A DNA stretch of 64,000 nt from Henriciella algicola (lineage in GTDB: Bacteria; Pseudomonadota; Alphaproteobacteria; Caulobacterales; Hyphomonadaceae), in assembly GCF_003576245.1 (NCBI RefSeq), contig NZ_QWGA01000006.1, positions 186,001 to 250,000 of the forward strand. The letters run 5' to 3'. Numbering within the stretch: position 1 is the first letter of the stretch; every line of letters begins with the position of its first letter. Below the pieces are notes generated by a model. It was not told where the DNA came from and made no database searches. It saw nothing but the letters and a program-made list of their open reading frames with translations. Below are positions 25,695 through 33,199 of this stretch, in pieces. Both the position numbers and the translations under genes were made by a program.

Positions 25695-26441
25695 CTATTC
25701 GTGACCGATATAGCCCAGGGTCGAGGCGCGCTGGATGGCGCGCGCCTTGCCAGCGACGCCAAGCTTGGTTGCGCTATTGGTGATGTGAAATCGCACCGTT
25801 GGCACCGAAATGTCCATGATGGTGGCGATCTCTGCATCGGTCTTGCCGGCAGCCGCCCATTTCAGGCACTGGATTTCACGGCGCGTGAGATAGACCGCAG
25901 GCCCCTGCGGCCCGAGATCGCGCGCATCGTGATAGGTGGCAACGAACCGCAGGGCGAGCGCATGCAGATGATCGGCCTCTGCCGAGAAAACATCGGCGAG
26001 ATCTAGCGCTTCCTCAGATGCCCAGACGACGGCACCGATAACACCGCCCGGCAGATGGACAGGCGAAACGATTGCAGCGCCAATGTGAGCTGAGGAATAT
26101 TGCTCAGCATCAGTTGCAGCAACGAGAGCATCGTTTCGCCGCCAGCTTCTGACCTGCCCATTGGAGTAATAGAAAGGCTCCGCGCATGTGCGCGTTGCAT
26201 GCACCAGTGTGGAGCGCAGGGCGAACATCCGGTCTTTCCAGTATTCCAGCTTTGGATCGATCCAGCGAAACAGGGTCTCGGCATAGGCGCGCCCGTCGCC
26301 ATCGCACATGGGCTGCGGGCTGCTAATATCAGCGCTCACGGCGACATAGGGCAGACCTATCCGACGGCCGCTTTCCGCGACCTCGGATGCAAGCGCAACC
26401 AAGTCATTTTCGAGTAGCTGGGAGGACAATTTATCGGGCAT
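25695..26441 (-). CDS. LuxR-family regulator with autoinducer-binding-like domain (LuxR solo)
   Basis: A 248-residue regulator, starting at the ATG at 26441. Residues about 15-165 resemble the LuxR ligand-binding domain (YSSAHIGAAIVSPVHLPGGV then IGAVVW). The key acyl-homoserine-lactone contacts of TraR/LuxR are not obvious, so another ligand is likely. Residues about 178-240 are the GerE/LuxR helix-turn-helix (LTRREIQCLKWAAAGKTDAE then IATIMDISVPTVRFHITNS). No luxI-type synthase is in the window. It diverges from the acyl-CoA dehydrogenase gene by 103 bases and converges on the acyl-CoA ligase gene. A direct repeat CTATTA lies at 26450 and 26459 in the shared promoter region. Confidence 0.85.
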   Translation of the reverse strand: MPDKLSSQLLENDLVALASEVAESGRRIGLPYVAVSADISSPQPMCDGDGRAYAETLFRWIDPKLEYWKDRMFALRSTLVHATRTCAEPFYYSNGQVRSWRRNDALVAATDAEQYSSAHIGAAIVSPVHLPGGVIGAVVWASEEALDLADVFSAEADHLHALALRFVATYHDARDLGPQGPAVYLTRREIQCLKWAAAGKTDAEIATIMDISVPTVRFHITNSATKLGVAGKARAIQRASTLGYIGHE

Positions 26442-26544
26442 GTTCTGACCTATTATTACTATTAGCTTGTCCCCGCACGGGCTATTCTGCAAGCATGTCG
26501 CAGAGATAAGTCGACACCGATAATCAAAGAAAAGGGCGTAAGGG

Positions 26545-27747
26545 ATGAAGCTGGCACTGGAAAAGAAGCACGAACTGTTTCGCGAAGAAGTCCGCACCTT
26601 CCTTGCCGAGAAGCTTCCGCCTGAACTCGCACAGGCGGGCCGTCTGACCACCAGCTCTTTCAGCGAACCGCAGCACAACCTGCCCTGGCTGAAAATCCTC
26701 AACGAAAAAGGATGGGCAGCGCCTCATTGGCCGAAAGAGTATGGCGGCCCCGGCTGGGATGAGATGCAGAAATACATTTTCTCATCTGAATGCGCGAAGG
26801 CTGGCACGCCGCCGCTTTCGCCTATGGGCCTGCAGATGGTCGGCCCATGCATCATGGGCTATGGCACGGAAGAGCAGAAAGCCTATTACCTGCCACGCAT
26901 TCTGAAGGGTGAGGATTATTGGTGTCAGGGCTATTCAGAGCCGGGCTCTGGCTCTGACCTTGCCAGCCTCCAGATGCGTGCAGTTTCAGACGGCGACGAC
27001 TACATCCTGAACGGCTCGAAAATCTGGACGACGCAGGCCCATCACGCCAACAAGATGTTCTGCCTCGTTCGCACATCGACTGAAGGAAAGCCGCAGCAGG
27101 GCATCACTTTCCTTCTGCTGGACATGAACACACCCGGCATTCGCGTTGAGCCCATCATCACCATGGCTGGCGAGCATGAAGTGAACCAGGTTTTCTTCGA
27201 CGATGTGCGCGTGCCGAAATCAGGTCGTCTCGGCGAAGAGAATGATGGGTGGACTGTCGCAAAGTACCTGCTCGAGTTTGAGCGCGGCGGCGGCTCATCA
27301 GCTGGCATCGAGGCGGCCCTCGAACGCGTCCGCATCATGGCTCATGCCGAAGCTGGTTCGGACGGGAAGCCGCTTGCAAGCGATCCGGCTTTCAAGCGCC
27401 GCTTTTCTGATACCAAGATCGCTCTGGAAGCGATCACGGTAACCGAGCAGCGCGTGGCATCCGCCCTCGCAGGCGGCAAGAATCCGGGCGCCGCGTCGTC
27501 GATGCTCAAAACGGCGCGGACCGAGATGATGCAACGGATCGATACGCTCGGCATCGAGGCAGCGGGACTCTACGGCAATGTCGAGCAGATGGCCGCGCGC
27601 CAGCCGGGGTCGAATGTGGAACCTATTGGCCCTGAGCATAGCCTGACGGCCATGCCACGCTACCTCAACAACCGCGCTGCTTCTATCTATGGCGGCTCAA
27701 ACGAGGTTCAGCGGAACGTCATGGCCAAGCTGCTACTCGGCCTCTGA
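26545..27747 (+). CDS. Acyl-CoA dehydrogenase
   Basis: A 400-residue flavoenzyme that introduces the alpha-beta double bond into acyl-CoA. The N-terminal helical domain has PHWPKEYGGPGWDEM, then the middle domain has YSEPGSGSDLASLQ with NGSKIWTTQAHHA, and the C-terminal domain ends in IYGGSNEVQRNVMAKLLLGL, the family hallmark. The catalytic base cannot be placed with certainty. It probably acts after the acyl-CoA ligase at 23965. Subfamily features resemble dehydrogenases for bulky or branched chains (steroid side chain or terpenoid) as much as fatty acids, so the substrate stays open. Confidence 0.93.
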   Translation: MKLALEKKHELFREEVRTFLAEKLPPELAQAGRLTTSSFSEPQHNLPWLKILNEKGWAAPHWPKEYGGPGWDEMQKYIFSSECAKAGTPPLSPMGLQMVGPCIMGYGTEEQKAYYLPRILKGEDYWCQGYSEPGSGSDLASLQMRAVSDGDDYILNGSKIWTTQAHHANKMFCLVRTSTEGKPQQGITFLLLDMNTPGIRVEPIITMAGEHEVNQVFFDDVRVPKSGRLGEENDGWTVAKYLLEFERGGGSSAGIEAALERVRIMAHAEAGSDGKPLASDPAFKRRFSDTKIALEAITVTEQRVASALAGGKNPGAASSMLKTARTEMMQRIDTLGIEAAGLYGNVEQMAARQPGSNVEPIGPEHSLTAMPRYLNNRAASIYGGSNEVQRNVMAKLLLGL

Positions 27748-27831
27748 GACCCAATAAACATAGAGACCTGTCATTTCCGATAGCTTGTGCCGAGGCGCAG
27801 GTTTGAAGACTCTTGCCTAGCAAAATAATGG

Positions 27832-27848
27832 CCGGAAAAAAAATCCGG
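27832..27848 (+). promoter_or_regulatory. Small hairpin just before the TBDR ribosome site
   Basis: CCGGA and TCCGG flank seven adenines, seven bases ahead of the Shine-Dalgarno AGGGAGGA. It could form a weak leader hairpin influencing initiation at the downstream TTG codon. A functional role is speculative. Confidence 0.25.
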
Positions 27849-27864
27849 ATCCAGGGAGGAAAAT

Positions 27865-30504
27865 TTGATCAAACAAGTAACTTTACGCCACACCCTCATC
27901 TCGAGCACAGCCATTGCGCTCGCGGCGGGACTGTCACCGGCCTTTGCTCAGGAAACGGCAAACGACGAAACCGTCGCCACGACGCAGCAGCCTGCACCAG
28001 AGGAATCGCAACGCCGGCTCACCTCGATCCAGGTGACGGCACAGCGCCGCGAAGAATCGGTCCTCGACGTTCCGATGTCGATCCAGGCGTTTGGTGAAGA
28101 CCAGATCGAAGACCTCCGCGTTGACAGCGTTGATGACCTGCAATCGGTTATCCCGAGCTTCTCGGTGTCGCAGTCCTATCAGGGCGTGCCGACCTACACG
28201 CTGCGTGGCATCGGCTTTAACACGATCAACGTGTCGGCGACCTCCACGGTCGGTACCTATGTTGACGAAGTCGCCTACCCGTTCCCGTTCATGAACTCCG
28301 GCCCTGTGTTCGATGTGAACCGCGTCGAAGTCCTGAAGGGGCCACAAGGCACCCTCTTCGGCCGCAACACGACGGCTGGTCTTATCAACGTCGTCACCAA
28401 CAAGCCTTCCGATGAATTTGAAGCCTTCGCTGTGGCCGATGTCGGTAATTACGAAACCTTCAACTATGAGGGCATGATCAACCTGCCGATCGCTGACACG
28501 CTCCAGTTCCGCCTGGCTGCCCGTCAGGAAACGAGCGATGAAGGTTGGCAGCGCTCCGACACGCGCCCGAACGAAGAGCGCGGCAAGATCGACAAGCTCG
28601 GCTTCCGTGCAGCCCTTGCCTGGCAGCCGACCAGCAATCTCGACGTCGACCTGTCCTGGAATGGCTGGACCAACAAGTCTGACACCATTGGCGGTCAGGC
28701 AATCGGCCTCACGCCAGCAACCAACCCGTTCAGCCCATTCGCTGGCGGTGGCGCAGGCGCAAACGCGGCCGGTGTCGTCGACTATGTGATCAACAACAAC
28801 CCGACTTCTGCCGAGCAGGCAGACTGGGCCCCGCTTGGCGCACGCGCTGGCAGCGAGTTCGGTATCGCAGGTTTCAGCGGACCGCTTGAAGAAGACTCCA
28901 CCTTCAATGCCTACAAGCTCGGCATCGACTGGAGCCTCGACAACGGCATGCGTATCGTGTCGCTGACGGGCTATAACGAGCTGGAACGTGAAGCGCTTCT
29001 GGATTGGTCCGGCGCACCTGCCGCCATCCTGCTGCAGGACATCGACGCTGAAATCGAGTCGTTCAGCCAGGAAATCCGCCTTGAGGGCTCCAACGGTATC
29101 GCAGACTGGATGGTCGGCGCTTACTACTCCAAGGATGAGATCACCGACTCCAACCAGACGCTGCTGCGTGACAATGCGAACAGCAACTTCATCAGCGCTG
29201 TCGCAACCGGTCTTGCCTACGACACCGAGAACACGCTGCGCCTTCTCAACCCGGCCCTGATCCAGCTGCAGCAGGCAAACCCTGCGGCCTACGCCGCGGC
29301 AATCGCCCAGCAGACAGCGTTCATCAATTCGCTGAATGTCGATCCTGAAACCGGCCTGCCTTACTCGCCGGCTGAGATCCTCGGCTCGTTCCAGAAGTAT
29401 CAGGACATCGGCCAGTTTGAGTCGACCAGCGCCAGTATCTTCGCGAACGCCAACTGGCGCCTCACCCCTGAATGGGAACTGATCACCGGTATCCGCTATA
29501 CCGAGGATGAGCAGGACTATATTGGCTGTTCGGCCGACATTGACGGTTCGATGCAGCCAAACGTGAACATCTTCAACCGCTTCTTCTTTGTCGGTTTCTA
29601 TCCGGATGTGAACGTGCCGCCAGCGCCGCTGCTAGAGAATGGCTGTAACACCTACAGCAACATCCAGAACACGTTCGGCCCGGTCGACTCGAATGTGAAG
29701 GAAGACAATGTTTCCTGGCGCGTCGTGGCGAACTACACGCCAGAGCGTTTCGAAGACCTCCTGCTCTTCGCGTCGGTCTCAAAGGGCTACAAGTCGGCTG
29801 CAACGCCTGTGAACGCTGCTTCCAAGGCAGAGCAGAACTTCCCGGCCACGCAGGAAAGCCTTCTTGCCTATGAAGTTGGCATGAAGGCTGGTCTTCTCGA
29901 CGGCCGCATGCAGGCGAACGCTGCCCTGTTCTACTATGACTACACTGACAAGCAGGGCGCACAGTTCTTCCCGGATCCGATCTACACGGCGCTCTCGCAG
30001 CTCCAGAACGCTCCGGAAGCTGAAGCCTACGGTCTTGACGCTGAGATCACCTGGCTGCTGACGGACAATCTGACGGCAATCGGCGGCCTCACGCTGCTCA
30101 ACACCGAGTATGGTAGCTTCGACACCTTCGATTTCGCTGGCCGCCCGACCAATGTTCAGGGCGACCCGTTCCTCTACAGCCCGGAAACGGCAGCAAGCCT
30201 GACCTTCCTCTATGATCGTCCGCTGAATGACAGCCTTGGCTTCTCGGCTGCACTTAACGGCCGCTGGCAAAGCGACTCCACGGCAGGCGATCCGGACAAT
30301 GAGCTGTACGACATCGACTCCTACGGCCTGCTCAACGGCTCGATCGCCCTCTACTCGATCAATGATGGCTGGGAAGTCTCGCTCTGGGGCAAAAACCTCA
30401 CTGACGAGTATTACTGGCAGCAGATCACCTCGAACGCGAACGTGATCATGCGCTTTGCCGGTAAGCCGCGGACCTATGGCGCCAGTCTCTCTTACCGGTT
30501 CTAA
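27865..30504 (+). CDS. TonB-dependent outer-membrane receptor
   Basis: An 879-residue TBDR. It starts with TTG at 27865: AGGGAGGA is correctly spaced and the signal peptide (IKQVTLRHTLISSTAIALAA..., cleaved after A-F-A near residue 28) begins exactly there. The TonB-box-like ITSIQVTAQRREE region precedes the plug with YTLRGIGFNTINVSATSTVG and RVEVLKGPQGTLFGRNTTAG. The barrel ends in S-Y-R-F. There is no signalling domain. It follows the acyl-CoA dehydrogenase by 117 bases and has its own strong terminator. It belongs to the branch common in sphingomonads and hyphomonads near catabolic genes, so it may bring in the hydrophobic acid processed by its neighbours. Confidence 0.93.
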   Translation: MIKQVTLRHTLISSTAIALAAGLSPAFAQETANDETVATTQQPAPEESQRRLTSIQVTAQRREESVLDVPMSIQAFGEDQIEDLRVDSVDDLQSVIPSFSVSQSYQGVPTYTLRGIGFNTINVSATSTVGTYVDEVAYPFPFMNSGPVFDVNRVEVLKGPQGTLFGRNTTAGLINVVTNKPSDEFEAFAVADVGNYETFNYEGMINLPIADTLQFRLAARQETSDEGWQRSDTRPNEERGKIDKLGFRAALAWQPTSNLDVDLSWNGWTNKSDTIGGQAIGLTPATNPFSPFAGGGAGANAAGVVDYVINNNPTSAEQADWAPLGARAGSEFGIAGFSGPLEEDSTFNAYKLGIDWSLDNGMRIVSLTGYNELEREALLDWSGAPAAILLQDIDAEIESFSQEIRLEGSNGIADWMVGAYYSKDEITDSNQTLLRDNANSNFISAVATGLAYDTENTLRLLNPALIQLQQANPAAYAAAIAQQTAFINSLNVDPETGLPYSPAEILGSFQKYQDIGQFESTSASIFANANWRLTPEWELITGIRYTEDEQDYIGCSADIDGSMQPNVNIFNRFFFVGFYPDVNVPPAPLLENGCNTYSNIQNTFGPVDSNVKEDNVSWRVVANYTPERFEDLLLFASVSKGYKSAATPVNAASKAEQNFPATQESLLAYEVGMKAGLLDGRMQANAALFYYDYTDKQGAQFFPDPIYTALSQLQNAPEAEAYGLDAEITWLLTDNLTAIGGLTLLNTEYGSFDTFDFAGRPTNVQGDPFLYSPETAASLTFLYDRPLNDSLGFSAALNGRWQSDSTAGDPDNELYDIDSYGLLNGSIALYSINDGWEVSLWGKNLTDEYYWQQITSNANVIMRFAGKPRTYGASLSYRF

Positions 30505-30535
30505 GCCGGAAGAGGACCACCTCGTGACAAATGAG

Positions 30536-30567
30536 AAGTGCCGACCCAAACGGGTCGGCACTTTTTT
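30536..30567 (+). terminator. Strong rho-independent terminator after the TBDR
   Basis: AAGTGCCGACCC pairs perfectly with GGGTCGGCACTT (12 bp, loop AAAC) and runs into TTTTG. The A-rich upstream side is weak, so it acts mainly rightward, between the TBDR and the convergent small gene. Confidence 0.93.
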
Positions 30568-30612
30568 GTTGTCGGTTGGAATGACACGTTGAAGGCGCAC
30601 CGCCTTCAGCGC

Positions 30613-30861
30613 TTAGTGCTTGGTTTTCTCGGTAATTTCGTCAGCGCGTACACGCACCGTCATGCTGGCGCGGATCGAGTCGCTCATTTCGGACGCGGCT
30701 TCCTCAATCGCGTCTGCCTCACAGGCGTTCGCCAGCAGCACGAGCGCTTCGCTCAACAGCATCATGGACGTTGCACGCTCTCGTTCCGAGCTTGGCAGAT
30801 CGACCCGATGGTCCTCAATGTTAAGCAGGACGGTATCCCCATCCAGAATACTCAGTTTCAT
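30613..30861 (-). CDS. Small acidic protein of unknown function
   Basis: An 82-residue predicted cytosolic protein. I start it at the ATG at 30861, which has TGGGGGA five bases upstream; an upstream in-frame start at 30900 has no ribosome site. The sequence begins with beta-like MKLSILDGDTVLLNIEDHRV and continues as two amphipathic helices. It has no cysteines besides one in ANACEAD and no recognised motif. It is followed by the convergent TBDR terminator and preceded by the end of the MFS gene on the same strand, 97 bases away. Coding potential rests on start, ribosome site and codon use only. Confidence 0.55.
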   Translation of the reverse strand: MKLSILDGDTVLLNIEDHRVDLPSSERERATSMMLLSEALVLLANACEADAIEEAASEMSDSIRASMTVRVRADEITEKTKH

Positions 30862-30958
30862 AAAATCCCCCAGTGTCCCCGCGATTACGCTAATCAGCAC
30901 GATCAGAGGTTGTCCAGCCCTCTTCGCCTGTAGCGCGAACAGGTTCGTGTGCGGAGGG

Positions 30959-32260
30959 TCAGGCGTCGATACTTGCCTTCATGGCGCGCGCTGCATCATC
31001 GCGGTAGTAGCGCGCCGCCAAGACCAGGCAGACGATACTGGCTGCATTGAAACCCAGAATGACCTTCAGCGCATCTGCAAGTGGGCTCGCATGACCGGCC
31101 GCCGCGAAATAATCGCTGATTGTGCCCGCGATGAGCGGTCCCCCGCCGATGCCAATAAGGGTCAGGCAGAACAGGGTGAAGGCGGCGCCGACCGAGCGCA
31201 TCCTGACCCGAACCAGCTCCTGCGTCGCTGTATAGGCGATGGAAGCGTAGATTAGACCAACAAAACTCGGAACGATGTTCCAGACATAGGCCATCTCAAC
31301 CGTCCGCGCGCTTAGGAACATCCAGGCAAATGGCAGCGCTATGGCGCTGGTCGCGGCAATGATCCACGGGCGCCAACGCAAATCCCTGGTTGAGAGCCGA
31401 TCACAGGTCGCGCCAAGGATCATGGCCCCTGCCCCGCCGACGCCGCCGATGAGAAGCCCGAGCGGCAAGGAAACATCCTGTGGCTGCAGATCAAATGTGC
31501 GTTGCAGATAGCTTGAGGTGAAGGCGACGAAGGCGTTGGCCGAAATACAGATGAGAAGACAGCCAAGCAGGATGAGCATGTAGCTCCGCTGGCTCAGCAT
31601 GAACTTCATGGTCTCGCCAAAGCCCGGCGCGTCCTCAGTCGGCTGGCTCGCGTCAGAGAAACCGCGCACCGGCTCCTTCACGGTGAAACGGACCAGCAGG
31701 GCGAGGACAAGCCCCGGAATACCGGCAGCGAAGAAAGCCGCACGCCATCCGAAATGTGCGTAGACATAGGCGCCGAGGATGTAGCCGATCATGATCCCGA
31801 AGCCGATGCCGCAGGTATAGACGCCAAGCGCAAAGGCCCGCTGCTGGGGCGGATAGAGGTCTGCGATCATGCTGGTCGCGGGCGGCGTGCCACCGGACTC
31901 GCCAATGCCCACGCCCATGCGAGCAAGGAAGAGATGCCAGAAGTTCTGCGCGAAGCCCGACAGCGCCGTCATGCCGGACCAGATGGTGAGCGCGAGCGCG
32001 ATGATATTGCGCCGGTTTCCCCGGTCCGCCCACATGGCGACCGGAATACCCAGCGTGGCGTACAGCGCGGCGAAGGCGAGCCCCGTCAGCCAGCCAATCT
32101 GCCCGTCGGAGAAGCCGAACTCTGCCTTGATCGGTTCAATGACGGTGATGAGAATCTGCCGGTCGACATGGTTGAACGTGTAGACAAGGGTCAGGACAGC
32201 AAGCACCCAGGCGCGCCCGGGGACTGATCTGGTGCTCGGGGCGGCTGCTTGCTGGCTCAT
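30959..32260 (-). CDS. MFS transporter (spinster-like)
   Basis: A 433-residue major-facilitator carrier with 12 spans. The first helix has YTFNHVDRQILITVIEPIKA, then WLTGLAFAALYATLGIPVAM with WADRGNRRNI (the loop 2-3 motif), and ARMGVGIGESGGTPPATSMI in helix 4-5. This pattern is typical of spinster-type MFS proteins found in catabolic loci. It likely moves the substrate or product of the adjacent alpha/beta hydrolase across the inner membrane. The ATG at 32260 overlaps the stop of the hydrolase gene (TGATG), with a GTG one codon upstream as the alternative. The pair lies downstream of a TBDR on the same strand. Confidence 0.9.
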   Translation of the reverse strand: MSQQAAAPSTRSVPGRAWVLAVLTLVYTFNHVDRQILITVIEPIKAEFGFSDGQIGWLTGLAFAALYATLGIPVAMWADRGNRRNIIALALTIWSGMTALSGFAQNFWHLFLARMGVGIGESGGTPPATSMIADLYPPQQRAFALGVYTCGIGFGIMIGYILGAYVYAHFGWRAAFFAAGIPGLVLALLVRFTVKEPVRGFSDASQPTEDAPGFGETMKFMLSQRSYMLILLGCLLICISANAFVAFTSSYLQRTFDLQPQDVSLPLGLLIGGVGGAGAMILGATCDRLSTRDLRWRPWIIAATSAIALPFAWMFLSARTVEMAYVWNIVPSFVGLIYASIAYTATQELVRVRMRSVGAAFTLFCLTLIGIGGGPLIAGTISDYFAAAGHASPLADALKVILGFNAASIVCLVLAARYYRDDAARAMKASIDA

Positions 32261-33120
32261 CACTTGGTCTCCAGTCGCTGAAGGAATGTCGAAATGGCGC
32301 GGATGGCGGCGGGCTCATTAAGCAGAGGTGCGTGGCCACGATCCGGAATGGTTACCAGCTCACTGTCTGGATGCCGGCGCGCCATCCGTTTAGCGGTCGA
32401 TGTCGTCAGGATGTCAGACATCTCGCCGCGCAGGATCAGAAGCGGGATGGATTTCAGTGACCCAAACAAACGCCACATCGCAAATCTGGTCATCAGCCCC
32501 GCCTTCGCCTCACCGAGGGAGCGCGTGATTTCGGGGTCGTAGTCTGCGCGCACAGAGCCGTCTAGCTCCTCACGCCATGTCCGCTTTGCAAATGCCATCC
32601 AGTCATCATCGCCAAAGCCCGGAAAGGCGTCGGCCTGCGCGGCTTTCACCTTCCCGGCCGCTGCTTGCCATGTCGGGGCCGGCTTGGGGTTCTTCGAATA
32701 GACAGCAATACGCGCAAGGCCTGCCGGGTTCACCACGGGGCCGACATCGTTAAGGACCATGCCGCTGATCCGCTCTGGCGCAACCTTTGCCATGATCATG
32801 GCCATGAGGCCGCCCATGGAGGTTCCGATCAACGCCATGCGGGAGAGCCGAAGCTGGTCAGCGAGCGCGAACATATCCTGCGCATAGATTTGCGGCGAAT
32901 AGGTTTCAGGCTTGCTCGACCAGTCCGACTGGCCGCGCCCGCGAACATCGACCGCGATAAAACGGTATTGAGGCCCAAGCCGCTCAATCATCGGCTCGAA
33001 GTCCTTATGGTTGCGCGTCAGCCCGTGCATACAGAGCACGCTGAGCGGAGCATCTTCCGGACCATAGGATTTCGCAAACAGGTCGAGACCGTCGGCGGAC
33101 GTGTAGTGAATATCGCTCAA
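32260..33120 (-). CDS. Alpha/beta hydrolase
   Basis: A 286-residue cytosolic hydrolase with an intact triad layout: the oxyanion stretch LCMHGLTRNHKDFEPM, the nucleophile elbow GTSMGG (Ser101), an acidic residue near GEMSDILTTS, and His263 in PDRGHAPLL. The family cleaves esters, lactones or carbon-carbon bonds of ring-cleavage products. It starts with TTG at 33120, preceded by AGGGG; no better start is available without losing the conserved N-terminus. It is coupled to the MFS gene and sits downstream of a TBDR, which suggests the TBDR ligand or its derivative is the substrate. Confidence 0.88.
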   Translation of the reverse strand: MSDIHYTSADGLDLFAKSYGPEDAPLSVLCMHGLTRNHKDFEPMIERLGPQYRFIAVDVRGRGQSDWSSKPETYSPQIYAQDMFALADQLRLSRMALIGTSMGGLMAMIMAKVAPERISGMVLNDVGPVVNPAGLARIAVYSKNPKPAPTWQAAAGKVKAAQADAFPGFGDDDWMAFAKRTWREELDGSVRADYDPEITRSLGEAKAGLMTRFAMWRLFGSLKSIPLLILRGEMSDILTTSTAKRMARRHPDSELVTIPDRGHAPLLNEPAAIRAISTFLQRLETK

Positions 33121-33139
33121 AGCAGGCCCCTGCCGTAAA

Positions 33140-33180
33140 AATCAGGGTGCGGCCGGCACGAACTGGCGCCCGCCGCACCC
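33140..33180 (-). terminator. Rho-independent terminator after the TBDR (minus strand)
   Basis: On the minus strand GGGTGCGGC pairs with GCCGCACCC (9 bp, 18-base loop) and is followed by TGATTTTT. It separates the abundant TBDR message from the downstream hydrolase-MFS pair and may allow partial read-through. Confidence 0.7.
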
Positions 33181-33199
33181 CTTGGGAGGAGAGATCTGA

